From an uncultured Roseburia sp. (GTDB lineage: Bacteria; Bacillota; Clostridia; Lachnospirales; Lachnospiraceae), in assembly GCA_934292805.1 (NCBI GenBank), contig CAKQXQ010000055.1, positions 1-13,084 of the forward strand: a stretch of 13,084 nucleotides of DNA, given 5' to 3'. The translations under genes and the position numbers were made by a program. How positions within the stretch are numbered: the first letter of the stretch is position 1; every line of letters begins with the position of its first letter. Of this stretch, positions 7,701 through 13,084 are shown one piece after another. Below the pieces are notes generated by a model, which saw only the letters and a list, made by a program, of their open reading frames with translations, searched no databases and was not told the origin of the DNA.

Positions 7701-7941
7701 GCTGAAAAATACAACAAAATACATTTGTTATGGGGAAAAATCGAAGCGTTTTCCACTGGTGCATTCGAACCTTGGATATGGAATCGCAGTGGCGGCGGAC
7801 AGTGATGTATTATGCTGCAATATTCCGATGTATGGACCATACATTTCAACGGAACATATGGAGCTTATTGACTATTATTTTATTATTGGCAAGACAGAAG
7901 CGGACGTGATCAACCGCTATGTGGAATTTATGAACGGCTGA
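4765..7941 (+). CDS. helD: HelD-like RNA polymerase-recycling helicase with GH31-N-like C-terminal domain
   Basis: A 1058-residue superfamily 1 (UvrD-like) ATPase. The N-terminus (about residues 15-90) looks like the antiparallel coiled coil that HelD inserts into RNA polymerase, and VVIDWRAPVASVYY (123-136) is a stretch typical of HelD. Helicase motifs in order: Walker A GSAGSGKTT (224-232), Walker B VVIDEAQDF (490-498), GDVSQNIH (519-526), SYRNTIEI (555-562), YTKGLEFDAV (664-673) and LLYVAATRALHEL (692-704). HelD releases RNA polymerase from stalled complexes and nucleic acid in Firmicutes. B. subtilis HelD is about 770 residues; this protein keeps going. A Lys/Pro/Glu-rich linker (about 725-840) leads to a beta-rich domain at about 845-1058 resembling the mutarotase-like N-domain of GH31 glycosidases. 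Start: ATG 4765 with AAGGGG at 4752-4757. HelD assignment is confident; the C-terminal domain call is by recognition only. Confidence 0.85.
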   Translation: MEQHRRMYGTLPGITREAEEAHLTQTIEITQQNLDKNIAQEQSLKEDIHTLLETYGPKDVEALSLIDNTKLMYETVKRDRSRLEKARKKPYFGRIDFYDEDSKKDEALYIGRVGISKNIIDKVVIDWRAPVASVYYENAVGPCEYTVQNEKTYAIDLLMKRTYEIENDTLKDFYDSDVVANDELLTKYLAKNKKAVLGEIIATIQKEQNEIIRKSPKQNVIVQGSAGSGKTTVAMHRISYILYNYDKEFRPEDFYIIGSNRILLNYITGVLPDLDVYGIRQMTMEQLFTRLLYEDWDEKTMHVHALEKEDSFIHIKGTLFWFQNLEEYCRKLEEETILAEDISLEVPVKAGSVGKTSSKVIFQKTGKILLTAEAIADYLNENKEVSIQNKIAMLNKRVMAKVYNEITGKDIRYEADDKREIQKKYRWYFGGKEWKTSIFELYADFLEEQRLKGYQLPVPEHDFDVYDLAALAYIYKRVKETELVREASHVVIDEAQDFGMMVYSVLKFCMKNCTFTIMGDVSQNIHYGYGLNDWEALRRLFLTGPYDSFELLRKSYRNTIEISNFAMRILQHGNFPVYPVEPIIRHGKDVTMAQLSDDKELYSYAAEQVKHWQKEGLETIAIVCRDEKEAERVKKKLGKKLSVTGDDLENTEFGSGVMILQVAYTKGLEFDAVLLFDPSRKKYPSDDAHVKLLYVAATRALHELAVLYKEDLTGLIADPLPEREQKVFKVEEKKPVRRVVRKPEEVKRPEVAKKSEVMEKPELSSEPVKQLGSLKKLGQLKDPNVGRKSGNKFLNEEIAKPKTIQKSMNLSGHHTSELSGVQSVHKFGDIPDNSILRPSGHGRIDTSVRWVEQTACGVACVSNYGVLHVSPVNDAVIRVTFGAGLKIKELFRNGQTKIKWQQKETREAVLINTKEICLTVDKKSGAISYANAAGKTVLKEKTGLPRQMDPVKKQNWMYFDWSRSERLSAKGVLKDDRLPLKNTTKYICYGEKSKRFPLVHSNLGYGIAVAADSDVLCCNIPMYGPYISTEHMELIDYYFIIGKTEADVINRYVEFMNG
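6991..7044 (+). repeat. 18-bp tandem repeat encoding a hexapeptide linker in HelD
   Basis: Residues 743-760 read as three six-residue units, PEEVKR, PEVAKK and SEVMEK, followed by a fourth decayed unit PELSSE. The DNA repeats with an 18-bp period (CCGGAAGAGGTTAAGAGG and variants). It is a flexible charged linker between the helicase core and the extra C-terminal domain. Confidence 0.7.
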
Positions 7942-7972
7942 AATGAAAAAGAAAATGTCGGATGAATTTCAC

Positions 7973-8012
7973 AAAGTTATCACATTTTTTTCCAAAAGTT
8001 AACACATTTTTT
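7973..8012 (+). repeat. 22-bp-period direct repeat upstream of ABC operon
   Basis: AAAGTTATCACATTTTTT (7973-7990) and AAAGTTAACACATTTTTT (7995-8012) differ at one base and are two helical turns apart. The second copy contains the predicted -35 TTAACA. They may be tandem sites for a transcription factor. Confidence 0.7.
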
Positions 8013-8035
8013 CGATAGGATAGAACTATCGAAAA
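7999..8035 (+). promoter_or_regulatory. ABC operon promoter with palindromic operator over the -10
   Basis: TTAACA (7999-8004) and TAGAAC (8021-8026) are 16 bp apart, a plausible sigma-A promoter. A perfect 10-bp inverted repeat TTTTCGATAG/CTATCGAAAA (8009-8018/8026-8035, 7-bp centre) encloses the -10, which is the usual place for a repressor site. The binding protein is unknown. Confidence 0.55.
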
Positions 8036-8042
8036 CCGGCAG

Positions 8043-8080
8043 TTGCGAAATTCGTAAAAACAAACGGATTTCGCAATTTT
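8043..8080 (+). terminator. Leader hairpin before the ABC ATPase gene (weak terminator or attenuator)
   Basis: TTGCGAAATTCGT (8043-8055) pairs with ACGGATTTCGCAA (8064-8076) over 13 bp with one G-U pair and an 8-nt A-rich loop, followed by TTTTC. It lies after the predicted promoter and before the ribosome binding site at 8096-8103. The short T-run makes termination uncertain; it could also be a leader structure that affects stability. Confidence 0.55.
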
Positions 8081-8111
8081 CATGCAAGCCGGAGGCAAGG
8101 AGGAAAAGATT

Positions 8112-9131
8112 GTGATCGAGATCAGCCATCTGGTGAAAAAATATGGTGACCATATTGCAGTGAATGATTTGTCATTGACTGTGGAACCGGGAAAAATTTA
8201 TGGATTTTTAGGACCAAACGGTGCCGGAAAATCTACTACGATGAACATTATTACAGGGTACTTAGGTGCAACCAGCGGAGAGGTGAAAATCAATGGATTT
8301 GATATTTTCGCACAGCCGGAAGAGGCAAAAAAATGTGTGGGATATCTGCCGGAGATTCCACCTCTTTATATGGATATGACAGTCAGAGAGTATTTAAACT
8401 TTGTGGCTGAGTTAAAGAAAATCGAAAAAAGCCATAAAAACGAATATGTAGAGGAAGCGATGGAGACGACCGGAATCACTGCACAGCAGTCCAGACTGAT
8501 CCGAAACCTGTCAAAGGGTTACAGACAGAGAGTGGGATTTGCCCAGGCAGTGCTTGGATATCCTGAGATTATTATTCTGGATGAACCAACGGTCGGACTT
8601 GATCCAAAGCAGATCATTGAGATCCGTGACCTCATCAAGGAACTTGGGAAAAATCATACAGTCATTTTAAGTTCACATATTCTGTCTGAAATTTCTGCAG
8701 TGTGTGATCACATTTTTATTATTTTCAAGGGAAAATTAGTAGCAAGCGATTCTACAGAGAATCTGATGAAGCAAATGTCCGGGGCACAGGAGATCGAGCT
8801 TCTGGTTAAGGGAGACAATGATACTGTGCAGGAAGCACTTACCCGGATCACAGAAGTTGAAAAATGTATCCCATTAGAGCAGAAGGACGAAGAGAGCGTA
8901 CATCTGAACCTGATCGCAAAACCGGGAATGGATATCAGGGAGCAGGTATTTGCTGCCTGCGTAGATCACGGATTTGTTATTTTGCAGATGAATCCGATTT
9001 CAAAATCTCTAGAGGACGTGTTCTTGGAACTCACAGAAAAAGAGAGTACACAAAAAGAGGTTTTGCCGGAGAAAAAAATCCATTTTGGAAAACCTCATTT
9101 TGGAAAAGGAAGTAAGGAGGAGACAGAATAA
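8112..9131 (+). CDS. ABC transporter ATP-binding protein (GldA-like)
   Basis: A 339-residue cytoplasmic ATPase that energises the adjacent permease. Walker A GPNGAGKST lies at residues 34-42, the Q-loop region around GYLPEIPPLY, ABC signature LSKGYRQR at 133-140, Walker B IIILDEPT at 153-160, and the switch histidine in SSHIL at 187-191. About 120 residues follow the ATPase core, an extension common in ABC-2/GldA-type ATPases, ending in the charged tail HFGKPHFGKG. GTG 8112 is chosen because AAGGAGG (8097-8103) is 8 bp upstream; an in-frame ATG at 8082 directly abuts the leader hairpin and has no ribosome binding site. The stop TAA (9129-9131) shares one base with the permease ATG, indicating translational coupling. 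The substrate cannot be inferred. Confidence 0.92.
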   Translation: MIEISHLVKKYGDHIAVNDLSLTVEPGKIYGFLGPNGAGKSTTMNIITGYLGATSGEVKINGFDIFAQPEEAKKCVGYLPEIPPLYMDMTVREYLNFVAELKKIEKSHKNEYVEEAMETTGITAQQSRLIRNLSKGYRQRVGFAQAVLGYPEIIILDEPTVGLDPKQIIEIRDLIKELGKNHTVILSSHILSEISAVCDHIFIIFKGKLVASDSTENLMKQMSGAQEIELLVKGDNDTVQEALTRITEVEKCIPLEQKDEESVHLNLIAKPGMDIREQVFAACVDHGFVILQMNPISKSLEDVFLELTEKESTQKEVLPEKKIHFGKPHFGKGSKEETE

Positions 9132-11254
9132 TGTTTGCAATATTTAAAAGAGAAGTAAAAGCTTACTTTCAGACGGTGACAGGATGGTTGTTTATTGCAG
9201 CAGTTCTTGTACTCTATGGATTATATTTTTATGCTTACAATCTGAGGGCTGGGTATCCGTATATCTCTTACTCATTGTCAGCAATCGCATTTATTATGCT
9301 GATCACGGTACCGGTGCTGACCATGCGAAGCTTTGCAGAGGAACGCCACAGCAGAACAGACCAGCTGATTCTGACTGCTCCGGTATCGGTGGGAAAAGTA
9401 GTGTTTGGGAAATATCTGGCAATGGTTGCCGTGTTTACAGTAGATATCGTGATCATCACGATCACACCGTTGCTGTTAATGTCTTACGGAACGATTCCAT
9501 TAGGTGAATCTTATACGGCAGTGTTCGGATTCTGGCTGTATGGATGTGCCTGCATAGCGGTTGGTATGTTTATTTCTTCACTTACCGAAAGCCAGGTGAT
9601 TTCCGCAGTTTTAACATTTGTTGCATTATTTGCCGGTTACATGATGGGAAGCATCTGTAATCTGGTCTCAGAGAGCGGAAATCTTCTGACAAAAATATTA
9701 GGCTGCTATGATCTTTACAGTCCGCTTGATAAATTTATGAATGGAACACTGGATGTGACAGGAATGGTCTATTATGGAACGATCATTGCATTGTTTTTAT
9801 TCCTGACAGGACAGTCCATTCAGAAACGCCGCTGGAGCGTCAGCACAAAAAGAATATCCACAGGAGTTTTTTCAACAGGAATGATCGTAACAATGGTGGC
9901 GTTGATGGTAGTGGTAAATCTGTTTGTGGCAGAACTTCCGACAACATGGACATCCATTGATGTGACTTCAACGAAAATATACTCTATTACAGATGATACG
10001 AAAGATTATCTGAAAAATCTGGATGAAGATGTAACAATTTATGTTCTGACGTCCGATGCGTCAAAAGATACGACGCTTGATGAGACATTGCAAAGATACG
10101 AATCACTGTCTGATCACATCAAGGTTTCCTATATCAATCCGGCTGCAAACCCGAATTTTGCAGCACAATATACAGACAGTTCGGTCACTTCAAACAGTAT
10201 GATCGTTGTGAGTGACGCACGGTCCAGAGTCATTGATTATAATGATGTGTATACCTATAGTTATGATTACAGCAGCTATTCCAGAAGCATTGACGGTTAT
10301 GATGCTGAGGGACAGTTGACCAGTGCAATCCAGTATGTAACGATGGAAGCATCCGAGCTTCCGGTGATCTATCAGGTAACAGGTCACGGAGAAACTGCAC
10401 TTTCCGGAAATTTTACAGAGGCAATTGAAAAAGCAAATATTACATTATCGGAGTTGACACTTTTAAAAGAGGACGCCATTCCAGAAGATGCAGCAGCACT
10501 GATTATCAATGGACCCGTGACTGATTTTTCAGAAGACGATGCCAATAAAGTGATCGATTATATTAATCAGGGTGGAAAAGTATTGATTACCTGTAATTTC
10601 CAGGCAGAAGAACTTGCGAATTTTGATACGATCTTAAGTGCCTGCGGTATGTCAAGAGTATCCGGTGTTGTAATGGAGAATGATAAATCTTATTACTACG
10701 GTGATACACCTTATTATCTGCTTCCAATCGTGGAAAGTGCTTCCTATACAGATTCGGTTGCAAATTCCTATGTTTTTGCACCATATAGTGTAGGAATCAC
10801 ATACGGAGAGGATACAGATGATGTGACTTATACGTCATTGCTTGATACAACAGAGAAGGCAGTTTCAAAAACGGATGCTGCAAATGCAACAACATCCGCA
10901 ATGGAAGAAGGAGATATTGCCGGTCCGTTTTCTGTTGCAGCAGCTTATGAGAAGAGCACAGAAGATGATGGAAGTGCCAAAGTTGTTGTATTCGGATCAA
11001 CAGAGATGTTTACAGATGGAGCAGATGAAGTGGTCTCCAAAAATAACAGCAAATTATTTACAGATACGATCACAGAACTGACAGGAGATTCAGATTCTGC
11101 AACGAGTGTGATTCCAACGAAAGAGTATACACTTGGTGCTATTACAGTGGATGCGGCTGCAGGGATCATGTCAGGACTTTGCATAATGATCGTTCTGCCA
11201 TTAGGAATGATCGTGACAGGAATTGTCATCTGGTCAATGAGAAGAAAGAAATAG
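9131..11254 (+). CDS. Fused GldF/GldG-type ABC permease and auxiliary domain protein
   Basis: A 707-residue membrane protein joining two parts that are separate in Bacteroidota. Residues 1-230 form an ABC-2-type permease with about six membrane segments (roughly 18-37, 47-65, 95-118, 133-150, 157-175, 212-228); FAEERHSRTDQLILTAPVS (68-86) is the amphipathic loop typical of GldF-like permeases. A further segment (248-267) leads to a large extracytoplasmic region (about 270-672) of the GldG/ABC_transp_aux type, with IDVTSTKIYSITDDTKDYLK and VIYQVTGHGETAL. A last membrane segment (676-702) ends in a basic tail. AAGGAGG at 9114-9120 precedes the ATG by 10 bp. In Flavobacterium, GldA, GldF and GldG are needed for gliding; in non-gliding Firmicutes the role is unknown. 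A polymer-exporting or envelope role is only a guess. Confidence 0.88.
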   Translation: MFAIFKREVKAYFQTVTGWLFIAAVLVLYGLYFYAYNLRAGYPYISYSLSAIAFIMLITVPVLTMRSFAEERHSRTDQLILTAPVSVGKVVFGKYLAMVAVFTVDIVIITITPLLLMSYGTIPLGESYTAVFGFWLYGCACIAVGMFISSLTESQVISAVLTFVALFAGYMMGSICNLVSESGNLLTKILGCYDLYSPLDKFMNGTLDVTGMVYYGTIIALFLFLTGQSIQKRRWSVSTKRISTGVFSTGMIVTMVALMVVVNLFVAELPTTWTSIDVTSTKIYSITDDTKDYLKNLDEDVTIYVLTSDASKDTTLDETLQRYESLSDHIKVSYINPAANPNFAAQYTDSSVTSNSMIVVSDARSRVIDYNDVYTYSYDYSSYSRSIDGYDAEGQLTSAIQYVTMEASELPVIYQVTGHGETALSGNFTEAIEKANITLSELTLLKEDAIPEDAAALIINGPVTDFSEDDANKVIDYINQGGKVLITCNFQAEELANFDTILSACGMSRVSGVVMENDKSYYYGDTPYYLLPIVESASYTDSVANSYVFAPYSVGITYGEDTDDVTYTSLLDTTEKAVSKTDAANATTSAMEEGDIAGPFSVAAAYEKSTEDDGSAKVVVFGSTEMFTDGADEVVSKNNSKLFTDTITELTGDSDSATSVIPTKEYTLGAITVDAAAGIMSGLCIMIVLPLGMIVTGIVIWSMRRKK

Positions 11255-11305
11255 TATGGAATGATGGAGCCAGAGAAAACTGGCAAAACATGAATGGAGA
11301 TCAAA

Positions 11306-11932
11306 ATGAAAAGACAGAAAAAGCAGTTTGTGATCATACTAATTGCACTTGCAGTTGTGCTTGTGGCAACATTTGGAATGAAAACATATAATAAAAATCA
11401 GGAAGAAAAGGAAACGGCAGAGGAGGAAGCGTCTACCATATACATTTCGCAGGTGCAGACAGATACGATCACATCGTTTTCCTATGAGATCGGTGAGGTG
11501 ACGTATTCTTTTACAAAAGATGGAGAAGACTGGATTTATGATGGAGACAGCTCTGTTGACATCGATGAAGATGCAGTTGAAACAATGCTTAATTCATTAG
11601 AAGCACTTACTGCAACGGATGAGATCAATTGCGAGGATCTCTCTGAATATGGTCTGGAGGATCCATCTGATGTGATAAGTTATACCACGGACAGCGGAAG
11701 TGTGACACTTTCTGTGGGGAATAAAAACGATATGCTCGGTTCTTATTATGTCATGACAGGAGAAGACGGTAAAGTTTATCTGACCAATACGTCACTTGCA
11801 GATGTTTTTTCAAAAACACCGGAAGAGCTGACTGCTTCTGAAGACACGGAAAGTGTAGAAAATACGGAAAATGCAGAAGCAGCAGAAGTGACTGAAAGTA
11901 CGGAAACTGTAGAAGAAGGAACAGAAGAGTAG
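11306..11932 (+). CDS. Membrane-anchored DUF4340-domain protein
   Basis: A 208-residue protein with a basic N-terminus and one membrane segment (about residues 8-24), then an extracytoplasmic DUF4340-like domain (about 44-170), with SFTKDGEDWIYDGDSSVDID, INCEDLSEYGLEDPSDVISY and the DMLGSYYVMTGEDGKVYLTN stretch. The last 35 residues are a low-complexity Glu/Thr/Ser tail of TE-rich units. No lipobox cysteine is seen. ATG 11306 is preferred to the in-frame ATG 11294 because GGAG at 11296-11299 is well placed for it; translation from 11294 would add only four residues. DUF4340 genes commonly follow GldG-type genes, so this is the third part of the ABC operon, 51 bp after the permease stop. Most family members are longer, so this one may be a short single-domain form. 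Confidence 0.82.
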   Translation: MKRQKKQFVIILIALAVVLVATFGMKTYNKNQEEKETAEEEASTIYISQVQTDTITSFSYEIGEVTYSFTKDGEDWIYDGDSSVDIDEDAVETMLNSLEALTATDEINCEDLSEYGLEDPSDVISYTTDSGSVTLSVGNKNDMLGSYYVMTGEDGKVYLTNTSLADVFSKTPEELTASEDTESVENTENAEAAEVTESTETVEEGTEE

Positions 11933-11954
11933 AAGCAAAAAGAGGCTTCTACTC
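11927..11954. terminator. Shared hairpin between convergent genes
   Basis: GAGTAGAAGC (11927-11936) pairs perfectly with GCTTCTACTC (11945-11954) around an 8-nt loop. The TAG stop of the DUF4340 gene (11930-11932) is in the left arm and the minus-strand TGA stop (11953-11955) overlaps the right arm. Neither side has a good adjacent U-tract, so function as a bidirectional terminator is plausible but unproven. Confidence 0.55.
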
Positions 11955-12177
11955 AATTATCAGTCGTATTTTTCTCTTCGGAATCCTTTTTGATCAGCTT
12001 GTAGATGAAGCTATATGCCCAGATCAAAACCGGAATGATGACCGAAGCATAGATGGATGTCATAAGCATATTCATAAAATTGTCGCTTGCCGAAAGAGCA
12101 CATATAATAGTAGAAACATAAAGTCCGACAAGGACGATAATACCCAGGATCGCTAAAATTTGCTTTACTTTTTTCAT
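11953..12177 (-). CDS. Small two-TM membrane protein of unknown function
   Basis: A 74-residue protein with two predicted hydrophobic helices (about residues 7-28 and 38-60) and a charged, Lys/Asp/Glu-rich C-terminal tail (KKDSEEKN). I do not recognise the family. The chosen start is the ATG read at 12177-12175 on the minus strand, preceded by AAAGGA about 9 bp upstream; a longer reading to 12240 would begin inside the predicted -35 and lacks a site. It is transcribed towards the ABC operon, convergent with the DUF4340 gene, and divergently from the SEC-C gene. Its reality rests on the start site, promoter, TM pattern and tight packing against the neighbour. Confidence 0.7.
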   Translation of the reverse strand: MKKVKQILAILGIIVLVGLYVSTIICALSASDNFMNMLMTSIYASVIIPVLIWAYSFIYKLIKKDSEEKNTTDN

Positions 12178-12211
12178 ATTTTGAATCCTTTCAGAAAAAT
12201 ATAATACAATT

Positions 12212-12240
12212 ATCGTATAGGAAAAAAACAGTTTCGTCAA
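12212..12240 (-). promoter_or_regulatory. Promoter of the small membrane protein gene
   Basis: On the minus strand TTGACG (12240-12235) is followed after 17 bp by TACGAT (12217-12212), five and four matches to consensus. An ATAC-N7-GTAT inverted repeat (12204-12218) overlaps the -10 and could be an operator. Confidence 0.5.
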
Positions 12241-12279
12241 TAAAATTGTCGAAGAAGGTACGGCACATGAAAAAATCCT

Positions 12280-12308
12280 TTGAAAAACCCATTCATATTT
12301 GCTATAAT
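12280..12308 (+). promoter_or_regulatory. Promoter of the SEC-C protein gene
   Basis: TTGAAA (12280-12285), 17 bp, then TATAAT (12303-12308) with a preceding TGC that makes an extended -10. This is the best consensus promoter in the window. Transcription should start near 12315, about 50 nt before the ATG. Confidence 0.8.
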
Positions 12309-12366
12309 ATCAAGTGCATCTATGCATGGTGCAAATATACAATAATTAGAAATCGAGGAATGTAAT

Positions 12367-12867
12367 ATGGCATTATTGGAACAGTGGCAGAAAGTTGCTT
12401 ATAATGAGAAAGCAGATAGAGGAGAATTACAGAGATTCTGGCAGAGATATTTCCTTTTAGAGAAGGGTGTATACGAACAGCTTTTAGATAATCCGGATGA
12501 GAAAGTCGAAGGAACTGTAAAAGAGCTTGCAGAGAAGTATAACCTCAGTGTTATGGAGATGACAGGATTCTTAGACGGGATCAACGACAGTCTGGTTGAA
12601 GCAAATCCAATCGAAACTATGGAAGAAGACACAAAAGTAAGCCTTGCTTTTGATAAAGAGAAGTTATACAAGAACATGGTTGATGCGAAAGCTGACTGGT
12701 TATATGATCTGCCACAGTGGGATCATATTTTTGATGCTGAGACAAAGAAAGCATTATTCTTAGAGCAGAAGAAATCCGGAACAGTCCATGTAGGAAAGAA
12801 AGTTGGACGTAATGATCCATGTCCATGCGGAAGCGGCAAAAAATACAAACACTGCTGTGGAAGATAG
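12367..12867 (+). CDS. SEC-C metal-binding domain protein
   Basis: A 166-residue soluble protein. The last 20 residues are a perfect SEC-C zinc motif, RNDPCPCGSGKKYKHCCG (148-165), with Cys152, Cys154, Cys163 and Cys164 as metal ligands. This motif ends SecA, where it binds zinc and helps bind SecB and ribosomes, but also occurs on many small proteins of unknown role. The first 130 residues are acidic and helical (LQRFWQRYFLLEKGVYEQLL and DAKADWLYDLPQWDHIFD), with no catalytic motif I recognise; a protein-binding adaptor role is possible. Start ATG 12367 has GAGGAA at 12355-12360. It has its own strong promoter, and the T-box unit downstream starts afresh, so it is monocistronic. No clear intrinsic terminator follows; the short ATATTT/AAATAT pairing after the stop is too weak. 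Confidence 0.85.
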   Translation: MALLEQWQKVAYNEKADRGELQRFWQRYFLLEKGVYEQLLDNPDEKVEGTVKELAEKYNLSVMEMTGFLDGINDSLVEANPIETMEEDTKVSLAFDKEKLYKNMVDAKADWLYDLPQWDHIFDAETKKALFLEQKKSGTVHVGKKVGRNDPCPCGSGKKYKHCCGR

Positions 12868-12895
12868 GATATTTCCAAAAATATAAGAAAAGCAC

Positions 12896-12924
12896 TTTAC
12901 AGATGAAGCAAAAGGGTATAGAAT
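12896..12924 (+). promoter_or_regulatory. Promoter of the T-box leader
   Basis: TTTACA (12896-12901), 17 bp, then TAGAAT (12919-12924): five of six matches in each hexamer. Transcription would begin near 12931, at the start of the T-box Stem I. Confidence 0.65.
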
Positions 12925-12930
12925 GACCCT

Positions 12931-13084
12931 AGTCAAAACGTTGAAGAGAAGAGTAGCATGAGGAAAGCCACAGAGAGGGATGCATTTGGTGGGAGCGTTC
13001 CGGCTTGGAATTATGTGAAGACCAGCTCTGAGTGACCCCAATCCGGTCCGGTGATACCGTTATCATCAAGAATGAGATTTCTCC
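12931..13084 (+). ncRNA. T-box leader, 5' portion (runs off the window)
   Basis: The Stem I landmarks of a tRNA-sensing T-box riboswitch are present in order: AGTA (12952-12955) of the specifier-loop E motif; AGCC (12966-12969) pairing with GGCT (13002-13005); the AG-bulge region CAGAGAGGG (12971-12979); a GATG loop (12979-12982); GGTGGGAG (12988-12995); and GAA (13017-13019), the partner of AGTA. The specifier lies just after GAA: GAC (Asp) directly, or ACC (Thr) if one base is skipped, with ACC being followed by the purine usually found there. GGTGATACCG (13050-13059) is in the place of the antiterminator bulge, but reads UGAU where UGGN is usual. The window stops before the terminator and the regulated gene, probably an aminoacyl-tRNA synthetase or amino-acid gene. 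Confidence 0.8.

Noticed and set aside
7976..8006. DnaA boxes and a replication origin in the GTTATCACA/GTTAACACA repeats
   Set aside because: The DnaA consensus TTATNCACA needs one more base; there are only two copies and no dnaA or dnaN nearby.
10945..11337. 130-codon minus-strand open frame over the permease end
   Set aside because: It overlaps confident coding sequence and the start of the next gene; no promoter or start site supports it.

Overview
The window looks like a chromosomal segment of a low-to-moderate GC Firmicute, most likely a Lachnospiraceae (Roseburia/Agathobacter-like). The reasons are strong AGGAGG-type ribosome binding sites, TATAAT promoters often preceded by TG, intrinsic terminators, a T-box leader, and the protein set: a split-type transketolase C-terminal subunit, a HelD helicase, a GldFG-type ABC cassette and a SEC-C protein. 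This placement is inferred from gene content; no database search was possible.

Layout. (1) Positions 1-637 hold the 3' part of a transketolase C-terminal subunit. Homology starts abruptly near 76 and the foreign-looking bases upstream carry an in-frame stop. A terminator follows. (2) 730-1750: a LysR-family regulator with its own promoter and a long perfect hairpin in its leader. (3) 1771-2492: a VanZ-like membrane protein preceded by an 11-bp-period direct repeat. (4) 2479-2648: a cluster of palindromic repeats that begins over the vanZ stop codon. (5) 2666-4113: purA with a promoter, a short leader containing an intrinsic-terminator hairpin just before the ribosome binding site, and a terminator-like hairpin after the gene. 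(6) 4142-7941: a HAD phosphatase followed after 14 bp by a HelD-type helicase. The helicase carries an unusual C-terminal extension that resembles the N-terminal beta-sandwich of GH31 glycosidases. (7) 7973-11954: an operon of ABC ATPase, fused GldF/GldG-type permease and DUF4340 lipoprotein-like membrane-anchored protein. A layered control region (direct repeats, palindrome over the -10, leader hairpin) precedes it. (8) 11953-12177, minus strand: a two-TM small protein whose stop codon lies in the same hairpin as the stop codon of the convergent DUF4340 gene. (9) 12280-12867: a SEC-C zinc-binding protein with a textbook promoter. (10) 12896-13084: a promoter and the start of a T-box leader whose regulated gene lies beyond the window.

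How the genes relate. Most units are independent housekeeping or regulatory genes (purine synthesis, regulators, phosphatase plus RNA-polymerase-recycling helicase). The one clear multi-gene machine is the ABC/GldFG/DUF4340 operon: ATPase and permease genes overlap by one base, and the third gene begins 51 bp after the permease stop. The least expected features are the HelD-GH31N fusion, the repeat cluster at 2479-2648, the purA leader terminator and the stacked regulatory elements before the ABC operon.
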